DNA of 64,000 bases, from contig NC_133914.1 of NCBI RefSeq assembly GCF_964199755.1, positions 3,985,868 to 4,049,867 of the forward strand, in the 5' to 3' direction. Every line of letters begins with the position of its first letter. Positions within the stretch are counted from its first letter, which is position 1. This DNA comes from Larus michahellis. Its lineage: Eukaryota > Chordata > Aves > Charadriiformes > Laridae. Under the pieces are notes generated by a model, which saw nothing but the letters and a program-made list of their open reading frames with translations, ran no database searches and was not told the origin of the DNA. This document shows positions 45,101 to 54,983 of this stretch, piece after piece. Made by a program: the position numbers and the translations under genes.

Positions 45101-48100
45101 TGGAGCATGGGGTTGGGGACGGATGTCCTTGCACAACCTGGCTGCAACTGGCACATGCTTCAACTGAGCATCCAAGCCTGAGCTGTCCTGTGCCAAACCA
45201 CTGTAGAGGGAGGTACCTGCAGGCACGTGGGAGGACACACGGGGATGGGGAATCTAAGTTGTCCTGATATCACCCTAGAGGCAGGCAGTAGCCTCTTCTG
45301 CAAGCACTGCTGCAAGCACTGCTCCCCCTGACCTGTCCCAGCAGCCCTGGCTGTGGCAGGGGCTCTTGCAGATGTCAGATACCTGTTGCAAGCTGCAGAA
45401 GGCTCCTTGGGTGTCTGTGATGGATGAGCTCATGCTTTTCAGCCAAGTCCCTGGAAAATCTGAGTGAGTTGAGCTCTGCAGTTGCCTGTAAAACTGGCAA
45501 ATGCATCTCTAACAAGTCGCTGAGGATCCCTGACCCATTTCAGGGTCTGATTCACTCACCAGTAGCTGTCCCTTTGTACTTGGAGGATGGGGAGGGATGG
45601 GAAGGGTGTGGAGAGTGGCCCCTGGCAATCCCAGTGCCTGGCTTAAAGCACCGACGTTCATCAAAGCCTGATGCTCTTGCTTCAATATATTCTTTGCTTG
45701 GTGTTTTGCAAGTTAAGGCTTTGTGTGCATAGCTTTGCACTAGCTCATTCCAGCTCTCTGGCAAGCAGCTGGAAGCGTTTCAGGGGAAAGACGTTCCAAA
45801 TCTCTTTGCCCATGACGCCTGGAGTGAAAATTCTATTATAACATTACCCTGGCGACTCAATCCCTATGGCTCTGTCAGCACATTTGTTACAGCAAGCATA
45901 CACTTACCGCTCTGCCAGCAACTCCTTACAAAAGCCTTTTGGTTCCAAAAAAACACTTTTAAAAGTTCAGCAGGATCAGAATGTGCAAGTTAAGTGCTGG
46001 AAATGAAGGGGGAGCAAAGACACCTCTCTCTTCCGTACTTTGACAGTACTCAAAGGTGTGAGCGCGTTTGCCTTAAGTGTTGGGTGGGTGCCTGGGCCCT
46101 GATCCACCAGGGATACTGGTGTTGCTGGTCTTGTGCAGGGAGAACGCTGATCTCCAAGGAGCCAGAGGCTCTGGGCTTCAGCGCTGACCCTGCAAGAGGA
46201 GCATTGGGTGTTCTCATTTGTTTGGGGTTTCCCATACAGAGTTTTAGCCTTGGATGACTTTGAACATACCGGGTTTGTCTTGCAGGTCTCTGAACGTTGA
46301 TATGGAGTGGCTGTACGGGGCGAGTGAAAGCAGCAACATGGAAGTGGATATCGGTTACCTGCCTCAGGTCTGTAGTCGCTCTCAGTCCTCTGTGTGCGTG
46401 CAGCATCCCAGCAGGGATTTATGCTGCCATGCCCCTAAGCTGTATAACCTCACTTATCCCTGTTCTTTAGAGCTTTCTCTTGAACATTTCAATATAACAA
46501 TATAATCTCTGTTGATCTGTGTATGTCCTCTGCAGCAATATGGCTCCCTATTGCCAGTTCTTGTGATATTTTATTTTTTCCCTCTGTGTGGGTTTTATCC
46601 TAAGCTTCTGGACTCATGTGACTTCTTCCATTTCTGAGAAGTTGTCTGACAAGCAAGGGGGGAAGATTAGGAGCTGAACCCAGGCCCTGAGCCCAGATGG
46701 GTGTATGAACAACAGCGTGTCTGAATTTAGAAACTGCATGAGGTTATTCCTCTATTCTGTGGTAATCCCAGCTCTTGGGACAGGAAACATAAGGCAGGAT
46801 TTTGAATGCCTGAATTTTTAACAGTCCCATTTTCTCCTAAACTAGATCCATGTTTCTTTTTAATTGCCAAAAGTCAGGAAAATAGACTTACAAAATAATT
46901 TCAGATGTACTACGACACTGAACCGCAGGGAAGCTCCTGAACAGCTTTCCCTGTTGCACCCTCTTGTGGCCAGCCAGGGGTCGCGTAAGGGCTGTGCTGG
47001 TGGTAGGAACAAGAGCTTCAAACTAGCCCTGCAGATCCCAGTGATTTTAAGAATGTGGTGTGCCACAGTCAAAAATCCCCATTGGGATGGTGGGAACATG
47101 GAGTGAACGGGTCTCATGCGTTCCCAATCTAGCGAGCACAGTCAGACAATAACTGAAGGAAATAAAGTTGCTTTCCTGTTACTCCCCAGTAAAACACGTC
47201 TGCAACTGGTAAAGTGCAGCTCCAGGAGACAGTGGATCAAGCTGTATCTTAATTAGAAGCTGCACAGTCTTATTTTGCATCTTTATCCTGTCCTGGAGTA
47301 CAGAAAAACCAGGAGTGGGATATCTGCAATGCTCAACTCTCAGCTGTTCTCCTGCAGATGGAGCTGGAATCGACAGGGCCTTCAATCCCCTCTGTGATCC
47401 ATGACGAGGACGGGAATGTGATTGACAGCAGGGATCCCTCAGGGGAGCCCATCCAGTTTGTGTTTGAAGAGATAACCTGGCAGCAGGAAATCCCCTGGGA
47501 AGAGGCAGCCCAGAAGCTGGAAGTAGCCATGTATCCATTTAAGAAGGTGAGGAAGGGGCTGGGCTCTTCCTTGGCACGTTTATTTGGGGCAGGTCATCTT
47601 CCAGTCACCTGGAGGACGAGCAGAAACCAGAGGCCACAACCTGATCAGCATTTAGAATAGTGTGAGGGTGTCCCAGCTCAGCGGGTGCCTCCCAGGCACT
47701 GCCTGTGTGGCTTGATGGACTTCCAGTTCCCAGATGAGGGAGGACAGCATCTCTGAAAGGCCGTTTGGGGTTGCACAGCAGCAGGAGCAGGAGCAAAGCC
47801 TAGATGTCATGTGTCCCAGGCTTGTATTGTAAATGTAGGCTCATCCTTCCTTCCTCTTATCAGTAGCTGCTGGCGCGATTTCTGAGTGAGGCAGGTAATC
47901 GCGCTGCTTACAAATGGTTTTCCTCTGGCGTTACTTTTGCAATGTTCAGCTACCTTTGGTCCAAGCTTTCCTTATCAGCAGAAAACACACAATCCGCCTG
48001 TGCCTCTGCATCCCGCAGTGAGACACAAATGTATAGCATTGGGTGACCAAAACTATTTAACATGCCAGCAGCCTGTGGAGCAGATGGCTACTGCCTGTCA

Positions 48101-51100
48101 CCGCTTCCTTGGCTGAAAGGACACGTTTCAATGGCTGCCTCCTTGTGCCTGAGCTTACAAATGTCCCTTTGAGCTGCCAAGATGTTAATAAAGTTCCCTT
48201 CATTTGAGCGATTGGAACAATCTCTGCGCAGGGTCCCTCGCAGCCAGTTTTTAGGCTGTTTCAGTGAGGTTTTGTAATAAATATCTCAAGACCAGATTTC
48301 CCAGGCTGCTGAGGTGCGTTAGCCTGCCTGCAGTTGTGCAGATGCTTTCTGCAGTGTGTAAAGATGGGGCTCTGCAGGTGCTGGTAACGTCCCACAATGC
48401 CGTGATGGGCTCGCTGCGGTCTCACCGGGAGATGAAGTTGTCCCTGGGGAGGGCACCACAGTTGTTGTTTGCCTTAATCTGCAGGATCTAAACTCTGTGT
48501 GTCTCACCTGTGGGGTACAGCAGGTCTGGTTCCTTCAGACCCTGCTCATGTTGGAGATGGGCTGCTCTGTGTCTGTTTCTCAAGCTATCTCTCTGCCTTC
48601 AGGTCTCTTATCTTCCCTTCACACAAGCTTTTGAGAGAGCAAAAGCAGAAAAGAAGCTGGTGCACTCGATCCTGCTGTGGGGTGCCCTGGACGACCAGTC
48701 CTGCTGAGGTGAGGACAATCCCAGTGTGGCTGGAGGAATGAGGTGTCTCATTGAGGCTGTGAGAATGGCCAGGGGTCAGAGAGCTGGTCAGGAGCCAGCG
48801 GTAAATGTTGTGCTACTTGTTCTGGCACTGCAGATGCTGAATAGAAAGGAGCTGGAAGTGGGAATTACTGATCAGAGCTTAGGCTCCCAGCAGCAGGATC
48901 AGATCTATTTGAGACAAGCCCTGCACCAACTCGCTAATTCAGGTGCCTTTGTCGAGGGGGAGGCACGGGTCTGGTCTTTCTCCTTTCTATTCCACCCTCA
49001 GTCTGCTTGGGTAGAGGCAGCATCTGCAGGGTGAAAGGGACACTGCTCTCTGCTTTGTCCCTGACACCTGCGCAGCAGAAGCCAGAGCCAGATGTGGGCT
49101 TGGGGTTGTCCTGATATGTAGCTATTTCCGTCCCCGGTGCCAAAGAACTTGTGTGCCACATTGAACAGGAGTGGTGGGTGGGAGAGGGGCAGGTATCTTT
49201 AGTCCTCTCTGCCCTTAAAAATTCTCCAGCACATATGGGCTCTGCTTGTCTTGAACAGCAAAGGCACTCAGGGTGGATTCGCAGGGCCTGATCCTTTCCC
49301 AAATGCACCAAACCTTGCAAGTGGCTGGGGTCTGCTCTGGTGAGTCTTCTCTGCCAGCAGCACACATGGGGAAACAGTAAGTGTGGAAAACTGCCAGGAA
49401 AGGAGAAAAAAAGACAATGGGGCTGGGCTGGTGGCATCGCAGTGGCATCAAACATGGCAAGAGTCAGCTCTAGAAACACAGCAAACCACTGTCTGCCTCT
49501 CGTCCTGTGCCAGGTTCGGGGCGAACTCTCCGGGAGACCGTCCTGGAAAGTTCGCCCATCCTCGCCCTGCTGAACGAGAGCTTCATTAGCAGCTGGTCCC
49601 TGGTGAAGGAGCTGGAAGAGCTGCAGGTGAGTGTTGCAGCCACATCTGCCTTCTTTGCTTTTGGCACTGGTGAACGCAGATGGTGGTTGGCACGGGGGAG
49701 CTCACACCTGTGCCAGTGGGGGATTTGGGTTCCAAACCCTCCGTGTCCTAGCGGTTGCGGGGCCAAGCAAACACCAGATGGAGGCAGGCTAAGAAAATGG
49801 CACAATGACCCCTTTCACTCTGTCATGGTGCCAATATTAAAAGCTAAACCAGATGCTTCACTGTGAGATAGCCCTGCCCAAGGCCATTTGTGCCATCAAC
49901 AAACTAACTTGTCTGTAACCCAGGGAGCAACCAAATACTGTCTGAACCCTGAGTCTCCTGATTGCACCTTTCCCCACTTACCAGCCTGTCCCTGGGCCAA
50001 TGCTGTCAGCTGGGGTCAGTCATGGAGCTGGAGACTCTGGGAAAAGCTGGGATCAGGCTGTTGGTGTGCCTGGGAACTGCCAGTGATGGGGTGATTTTAT
50101 TGTTCAGGGAGAAATTCTACAGCTGAAAAGTGAGGGGGAGAATGACTGAAGGGGAGTAGTAAAGCAGATGGTGAGAATGGAGCCAGTTACTACTGGCTGC
50201 AGAGTAGCTTTTTGGTGTCCCTCCTCCTCCTGTGTTCAGTGTGCTCTTGCTGCGCCGCTCTGCTAGTTTTGGTGTGTGCAAACATATTTCTTTGGGGTCT
50301 TTTTACAGAGCAACAGAGAGAATGAGTTCTACAGCAAGCTGGCTGACCTGCACCTGGAGAAATACAACTTCCCCGTGGAGATGATCATCTGCCTCCCCAA
50401 TGGCACAGTGGTACGTTCGTTACCCTTTAGCTGGGCTTGGCTCTTCCCATCAGAATGTGCTCTTTTCAGGGTCGTCTGCAGACCCTGAAGCGAGTGTCCG
50501 CTCCCCCAGCCGTTCCCTGGCTCCTCGAGCCTTTGTGGGGCCATAGTCCCGTACGGTGCTGTGCTCCCAGGGATGCTGTGGCAGACAGACAGCAGCTCTA
50601 CCAAGAAATCTGAAACAAGTATCTTTTTATTCAGAAACAGAACAGCAGCAGCTCTGGGCAGGGAGGGGGGAAACAGTCAGACTTGAACCAAATGTCTGCC
50701 CGTGTTCCCTCATTGTCCCTGGTTGGAGTCAGTGACCTTTGGGAAGACATTGCAGCTTGTTTCCTGTCCCTTGTGCTCATGCTTTGGAGAAAATCTCTCC
50801 TTATCAGCACCTTCTGGCACATTTATCTTTCTCTCCATTCCCCAAGTTTGTCACAGCAAATCAGCCATTAGCAAGTCCACACGCTTCAGCTCTGCTGTTC
50901 CCCCCGACAACCCCCCCGCCTTGGATCTGAAGCACAACAGTTCCTGACACTTGACAGTGCGGCTCTTTGCTGTGTGTCGCCAGCGGGGCTGTCTGCGGTG
51001 GAGGATCCTGCCAGGGCTCATCCGATTGTGCCCCACGCTCACAGATATTAGCCAGTAACGCATGCAGTGACTCCTTGCTGGCTCCCCTCCCGATGGGCCT

Positions 51101-51754
51101 GGGGGCTGGTGGGTGCCTTCAGGCCTGTCGAGGTTGCTGTGGTCAGTGGCCGCGTGTCCCCCTTCCCCACCTCCTCGGGGGAGCAGAAAGCACAGAGACA
51201 TTTGAAGCTCAGGTGCTGGTTTTGCAGCTGGGCTGGGCTGAGAGCACCCCAGCAGTCGGCGTGGTCGGGCTGCCATCTCCCCAGCCCTGGCTCAGAGCTA
51301 GGTTTTATGCCTGTGTGATTTTTCCCAAATCGCCTTCATCTTCTTAACCTAAGTGAAGGGTCAGGACTCTCAGGGAAAGAAAGAGGCCATTGTCTTTCAC
51401 ACATCTTCCTCTGACTGTAAAGTGCAGACCTGAATCCTGGATGCTGAATTAGCATTCACAAAGTGCTAGAGTTCTTTGAGTTGTTACAGTCTTGTCACTG
51501 GGTCCTGGCTGGAGGCCAAGGCAGTGGCTGGGGAATTGTTCTGGCTTTTAAAGTCTCCTCTCCTCATCTGTTTTCCTTCCCAGATTCACCACATCAATGC
51601 CAACTACTTCCTGGATATTACTTCTATGAAGCCTGAAGATGTTGAAAGTAGCATCTTTAGTTTCTCCACCAATTTTGAAGACCCTTCAACTGCAACTTAC
51701 CTCCAGTTCCTGAAGGAAGGACTGCAAAGAGCAAAACCATACCTGCAGACCTAA
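36071..51754 (+). CDS. SELENON: SELENON (SEPN1) gene, complete coding region in 12 exons: selenoprotein N
   Basis: Selenoprotein N, an ER-membrane glycoprotein tied to calcium and redox control (it acts on SERCA); human defects cause SELENON-related myopathy. Exons: 36071-36178, 40927-41044, 41857-41987, 42482-42694, 43534-43658, 44481-44618, 46286-46367, 47358-47546, 48603-48708, 49514-49626, 50309-50410, 51584-51754. They join in frame to 531 residues plus TAA. Residues 11-24 form a hydrophobic targeting or membrane segment. Residues 55-66 ([12 protein letters not shown]) form a canonical EF-hand loop. An in-frame TGA at 48705-48707 encodes Sec403 within SCUG. Sec lies 128 residues from the C terminus, as in human. 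The Alu-derived exon 3 of the human gene has no counterpart. A plain ORF finder would end the protein at the Sec codon. Confidence 0.96.
36179..40926 (+). other. SELENON: SELENON intron 1
   Basis: Largest SELENON intron. The first 150 bp continue the CpG island and the next kilobase is a degenerate minisatellite (36335-37330). A poly-A run lies at about 38270-38291. Nothing else is recognised. Confidence 0.8.
36335..37330. repeat. Degenerate minisatellite (about 1 kb) in SELENON intron 1
   Basis: Dozens of imperfect repeats of GGTTGAGGTGGCCACTG alternating with GAGGTGACCACCAGGCATCA and GTGGCCACTGGG. Units are roughly 30-40 bp and seem to fall in two-part higher-order units. All run in the same direction, with TGAGGTGNC as the most constant core. 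Confidence 0.9.
40927..41044 (+). CDS. SELENON: SELENON coding exon 2 (EF-hand)
   Basis: Acceptor GAACTAG, donor ACGG|GTAGGT in phase 1. It reads [20 protein letters not shown] followed by [20 protein letters not shown]. The EF-hand loop has D, N, D, Y, S, E at positions 1, 3, 5, 7, 9, 12. Confidence 0.95.
41045..42481 (+). other. SELENON: SELENON introns 2 and 3 (around exon 3)
   Basis: Intron 2 is 41045-41856 and intron 3 is 41988-42481. No extra exon or repeat is evident in either. I specifically looked for an in-frame cassette between exons 2 and 3 and saw none. Confidence 0.7.
41857..41987 (+). CDS. SELENON: SELENON coding exon 3
   Basis: Acceptor TTTGTCTAG, donor GGA|GTACGT. It reads [20 protein letters not shown] and then [20 protein letters not shown]. 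Frame is kept directly from exon 2, so there is no equivalent of the primate-specific extra exon. Confidence 0.94.
42482..42694 (+). CDS. SELENON: SELENON coding exon 4
   Basis: 71 codons, phase 0. Acceptor TTCACAG, donor GAG|GTGAGA. It includes [13 protein letters not shown] (an N-x-T sequon), then [20 protein letters not shown] and [12 protein letters not shown], a block that is nearly invariant in vertebrate selenoprotein N. Confidence 0.96.
42695..43533 (+). other. SELENON: SELENON intron 4, nothing recognised
   Basis: 839 bp between the phase-0 donor and acceptor. No repeat or RNA gene is evident. Confidence 0.7.
43534..43658 (+). CDS. SELENON: SELENON coding exon 5
   Basis: Acceptor TTTCTCTAG, donor CAG|GTAAGG in phase 2. 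It encodes [20 protein letters not shown] and [20 protein letters not shown]. Confidence 0.95.
43659..44480 (+). other. SELENON: SELENON intron 5, nothing recognised
   Basis: 822 bp. The 194-codon frame at 43434-44018 overlaps exon 5 in another frame and is a shadow. Confidence 0.7.
44481..44618 (+). CDS. SELENON: SELENON coding exon 6
   Basis: Acceptor CTCATTTCAG, donor CAG|GTACAG in phase 2. It encodes [20 protein letters not shown], then [20 protein letters not shown] and FVPNS. Confidence 0.96.
44619..47357 (+). other. SELENON: SELENON introns 6 and 7
   Basis: Intron 6 is 44619-46285 and intron 7 is 46368-47357. A G-rich stretch at about 45004-45120 is purine-biased. A weak MIR-like patch may lie near 46645-46720. 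No other features. Confidence 0.65.
46286..46367 (+). CDS. SELENON: SELENON coding exon 7
   Basis: Acceptor GTCTTGCAG, donor CAG|GTCTGT. It encodes [20 protein letters not shown] followed by VDIGYLPQ, very similar to mammals. Confidence 0.95.
47358..47546 (+). CDS. SELENON: SELENON coding exon 8
   Basis: 63 codons, phase 0. Acceptor CTCCTGCAG, donor AAG|GTGAGG. It encodes [20 protein letters not shown], then [20 protein letters not shown] and [16 protein letters not shown]. Confidence 0.95.
48603..48708 (+). CDS. SELENON: SELENON coding exon 9 with the selenocysteine codon
   Basis: Acceptor CTGCCTTCAG, donor TGAG|GTGAGG in phase 1. It encodes [20 protein letters not shown], then [14 protein letters not shown] and TGA (48705-48707), read as selenocysteine. 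The glycine of SCUG is split across the intron. The Sec codon sits 4 nt before the splice junction. Confidence 0.95.
49514..49626 (+). CDS. SELENON: SELENON coding exon 10 (follows Sec)
   Basis: Acceptor TGTGCCAG, donor CAG|GTGAGT. After the split glycine it encodes [20 protein letters not shown] followed by [17 protein letters not shown]. It contains the stem-loop expected to promote Sec recoding (49519-49557). Confidence 0.95.
49519..49557 (+). promoter_or_regulatory. SELENON: Selenocysteine redefinition element (SRE) stem-loop
   Basis: GGGCGAACT (49519-49527) is perfectly complementary to AGTTCGCCC (49549-49557). Inside, CCGGG (49530-49534) pairs with TCCTGG positions 49542-49546 (one G-U), leaving a 7-nt loop. 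In the spliced mRNA the stem begins exactly 6 nt after the UGA, the spacing described for the human SEPN1 SRE. Such an element favours Sec insertion over termination. Confidence 0.85.
50309..50410 (+). CDS. SELENON: SELENON coding exon 11
   Basis: 34 codons, phase 0. Acceptor TTTTTACAG, donor GTG|GTACGT. It encodes [20 protein letters not shown] followed by [14 protein letters not shown]. Confidence 0.95.
50411..51583 (+). other. SELENON: SELENON intron 11, nothing recognised
   Basis: 1173 bp with a C-rich patch near 50900-50920. The open frames here have no domain. Confidence 0.7.
51584..51754 (+). CDS. SELENON: SELENON coding exon 12 and stop
   Basis: Acceptor CCTTCCCAG. It encodes [20 protein letters not shown], then [20 protein letters not shown] and KPYLQT, stop TAA at 51752-51754. 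Confidence 0.96.
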   Translation: MHHINANYFLDITSMKPEDVESSIFSFSTNFEDPSTATYLQFLKEGLQRAKPYLQT

Positions 51755-54250
51755 AAACAAAGGCACCTGAATGCCCCACAGAGATGGCCAAAGACTTCAG
51801 AGATCTATTTTGATTACAAAAAATCTTCCTTATCTTCATGCCAGATGTTGATGTTAAGATGCAGACAGCCCCAGCACTGGGGCTTTGCTCTGGATGTTGG
51901 TTTGAGGCTAAGTTTCAAGGGATACCAGTTTACAGATTACCAGTTGCCCTTTTGAGTTTAGGCAAATTTTTACAGGAGTGGAAATACTTGAATCTATAAA
52001 CATTTTTGGTGCATACGCCTTCGTTTGCCACCCACCCCCATGTTTTTCCAGCTCCTGTTCAGACTCTGCCGTGAAACTCGTGTAACAGCTATACCAAGCG
52101 TCACCTGGAAACCCCAGATCTCAAGGACCGGACTGTGTTGAATCGTGGAGAACAGCATTGCCACTACGACCGAACACTCGTGGTGAGCGCCTGTGCCCTG
52201 TGGGCGAAGGCGCAGAATCCAGCGCAGCTGGGAAGCTCCTTCCTGGCAGCCGGTGTCCTCCACATCTCCTCGCTGGCTGCCCTGAGGCTGGGATGCCAGC
52301 TCTTCACCGGGGCGTTTATGGACAGCAATGGCATAACGGGACTGTGGCTGGTAACGTGTAGACAGGAAAGTAGGAGCTTCAAACTGGAGGCTTGAGCTCT
52401 GGTGTAGCCCCCGCCCAGCACCGGCGTGCCGTGGTGGGAGAGAGGTCTCACCGATTCAGGTTCTTTGCATCTGAGGGAGGTGCTGACGTTGACAGAGTGA
52501 AATTAGGAATGGAGACGAGGGCAGCAAGAGGTATGGTGCAGCTCAGAGTCATCAGGCGTGGATTAACTGGGGGGATTTAGGGGCCAGAGCCCCTGTTAGC
52601 TCCAGCGGTGCAGTACGTGCACTCCAGGTTACAGGACACGGTAGTGAGCAGTGCCCCCACCCCGTTCAGCCCAGGGCCGCTCCCACCCCTCCGGCTTTGA
52701 GAGCTTTGTTCTCCCAGTGTCTCCTCGGAGCTGGTGAAATGATCCGTCCTTGTTTGCTTTGAGCTTCTAAGTCACACTGAATGATGACCCATGACGAGGT
52801 TCCCTTTGGGAATGGGAGGTTCAGTGTTGTCCTGAGAGTAGGAACTGGCTGAGAACTGAGCAGTTTTAAAAGCCAGTGGTACTAAAAGAAATTTTCAGGA
52901 GATTTTTCCAAAGAAATTGTTCGGACAGAACGCCATTGTCTTACCTGTAACCACCCTGAGCAGTTGCTCCTACTCTGGACCAATGCCTGGCTGCAGAGTG
53001 AGTGCAATTTGGAGCAGGAAAGGTCAAATGAAACGGGTTTTTAAGCATATTCCTATAGGTAGGTGAGGAGACAACGCATCTTCAGTAGATGGCTGCAAAC
53101 AGCCGCGGCTGGTGATGCTTTTTCTGCTCTCTGAAGCACAATTTTGTTGGACCAAATCAAACCGGGGAGAAAAGCTGGTTTTTTTGGAAGGGGTGTTTTC
53201 ATTCCTGGGTTCCAGGACCTGGGAGGAACCCGGGGGTGGCGATCACCCTGTCCCCACCCTGCCCCAGCACTCCTGTCTGTGTCCATGGCTGGAGCTTAGA
53301 TGGACCTCTGTGCTGAACCAGCGTAGCTTCACTAATTGCTCTAGTGAGATTAATTACCCCTGGGATGTTTCTCAGTATCGGCTTTCTAACTATGCATTAG
53401 CTCTGCACTTTTCTAGCACTCCACGGGGCCTGCAGTAAGGACAGGCTTGGATCTGGCAGCGCTTTCAGCTGCGGAAAGTGCCAAAGCCTCCAGGCAGTGT
53501 TTGAGACCCAGCTCCTGTCACACCGGCGGTCTCGTCCCTCCGGGGGACTCTGGTCTTGTCCCTTTGGGGGACTTTGTCCCAAGCAGAGAGCGGCAGAGGA
53601 GGAGCACGGCTCCTCGGGAGGCACCACTGCAGCGTACACCGGCCCTTCTGGCTCTTACAAACCTTCACCTGAGGGAATTTTGCTGCACCTTTCCTGAGCC
53701 CCTCGGCCGGGTGTTGGAAGCGGTGTCTGTCAGTTGAGCTCGGGTGGAGAGACCATTCCGTTTGTTCCCCTTCCCCCTGGTTTTGCAGCAGAAGGGGCTG
53801 GCGAGGGCAGCGGCTGAGCAGGCAGGGATTGCCTTTGTCTTTTCAGGCTTAGAAAAACCAGGCAGGGCAGCGGTTCTGCAGGGCCCGGGGAGCCCCCGAG
53901 GGAGGCCGAGCTCAGACAGTGGCTGTGACAGTCCCAGGCACAAGCAGGGCCTGTGCCCAAGCCCACGGTGAGCCCGGGCGCCCACGGAGCTTTAGGGAGC
54001 CCTGGAAGCACCTCGGTTTTCCTCTGCGGGCTCCTGCAGCCCGGCCCAGAGACGCCTCTGGGGGAACGGGGGTACGCGGCTGTGTCCCCGTTAGCCTATT
54101 AACTGCCAACCTGCCTAATTGATCTCTCACTGACGCCCCTCTGCCAGGGCTGGGCTCCGGCAGAAGCTGTTGCCTGAGGCTTTTATTAATCCGTGCCAAG
54201 CTTTTTTTTTTGTCTCCTGTTTGTAAACATACTAAGGTTTATTTCGATAG
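51755..54250 (+). other. SELENON 3' UTR and SELENON-MTFR1L intergenic DNA
   Basis: A SECIS element must lie somewhere after the stop in the SELENON 3' UTR, but I could not place one confidently. There is no AATAAA or ATTAAA before 54250. The best variant is TATAAA at 51995-52000, followed by a GT-rich stretch. A perfect 8-bp hairpin (AGCCCCAG / CTGGGGCT) lies at 51867-51884 and a longer hairpin at 52774-52827. A 24-bp unit is repeated twice at 53529-53576. Confidence 0.6.
52774..52827 (+). other. Hairpin in the SELENON 3' flank, weak SECIS candidate
   Basis: ACACTGAA (52774-52781) pairs with TTCAGTGT (52820-52827). Inside, CCCAT (52788-52792) can pair with ATGGG (52812-52816) and TCCC (52801-52804) with GGGA (52808-52811). 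ATGA lies on the 5' side and GGGA on the 3' side, so a tandem G-A core is conceivable. The unpaired AA of a normal SECIS apical loop is absent and helix II is too short, so this is not a firm call. Confidence 0.2.
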
Positions 54251-54635
54251 GTTTGTGGTACCTCGGGGAGGGGAGGAGGAGCTGCTTTCCCCCACCTCCT
54301 GTGCTTCGTGACGCTCTGGCCTGAAACCCGCGGCGGGCCAGGGCCGATGTCTGCCAGCGAGGCCGGGGGGGAGCGGTTCGGTGCCGGTCGGCGGGACGGG
54401 CCGCCGGGCCCCGGCTGTAACAGCGCTTGTTAAATCCATCCCACCACCCTCCGCCTCCTGCAGTCCTTGCCTCCTCCGGGGGGGCGGGTTTGGGGCGGCG
54501 GGAGCGGCTCGGTGCGAGCGGGGGCGGCCCCTTGCTGGCACCGGCGCCCAGGGCGCCATTGGGGGGGGCGTTTCCGGGTCACGGCGCATGCGCAGGCGGC
54601 GCCGGAAGTGCAGGGGAGGGTTCTGCTTCCGGGTG

Positions 54636-54860
54636 ATGGCGCCGGAGGGGCCGGCAGCGGGGCCGCGCTGCGCCGCCGCCCCTCAGGTACCGGCGGGGCC
54701 CCGGGACGGGGGGAGCGGGGCGGGCACCGGCCGAGGGACGAGGGGTCGCTGCCGCCCGCGGGTAGGGGGGTGCCGGGCTGGGCCCGTCCGCCGGGGTGCT
54801 CCGTGCGGGCCGGCGCGGCCCCGGGCAGCGCCCGCAGCCATCGGTTCTGTCCCGCAGTGA
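54636..54860 (+). CDS. Possible spliced uORF in the MTFR1L 5' leader
   Basis: ATG at 54636 opens 17 codons (MAPEGPAAGPRCAAAPQ) ending exactly at a good donor, CTCAG|GTACCG (after 54686). The matching acceptor TGTCCCGCAG at 54857 puts TGA as the first codon of the next exon (54858-54860). Both the noncoding first exon and the uORF are inferred from splice-site quality only. Confidence 0.4.
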   Translation: MAPEGPAAGPRCAAAPQVPAGPRDGGSGAGTGRGTRGRCRPRVGGCRAGPVRRGAPCGPARPRAAPAAIGSVPQ

Positions 54861-54968
54861 GAAGCGCCGGCGCGGCGGGGAGCGGGGGAAGATGAGCCCG
54901 GTCCGCGCCCGCGGGAGCCGCAGCACCCAGCGCTGAGTCCGCCCCGGTGACCACCGCCAGAGCCGGAG

Positions 54969-54983
<15 letters not shown>
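54858..54983 (+). CDS. MTFR1L: MTFR1L exon with start codon (CDS 54969-54983)
   Basis: Only five codons, MAAES, before the donor TCG|GTAAGC. ATG at 54969 has G at -3 and +4. The preceding 111 nt to the acceptor at 54857 would be 5' UTR. The start was chosen because it joins in phase 0 to ACG ATC CCC (TIP), mirroring the short N-terminal extension before TIPIWQ in mammals. A different first exon cannot be excluded. Confidence 0.7.

Larger units (their letters stand above)
47547..50308 (+). other. SELENON: SELENON introns 8, 9 and 10
   Basis: Intron 8 is 47547-48602, intron 9 is 48709-49513, intron 10 is 49627-50308. Noncoding. Intron 9 separates the Sec codon from its stimulatory stem-loop. 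Confidence 0.75.

Noticed and set aside
48705-48707. In-frame TGA that would truncate SELENON (pseudogene signal)
   Set aside because: It is the selenocysteine codon: the context is SC-U-G, the frame continues perfectly after the intron, and a stem-loop follows at the known spacing.
51867-51884. Hairpin AGCCCCAG/CTGGGGCT as SECIS
   Set aside because: Loop is only 2 nt and there is no ATGA core or unpaired AA.
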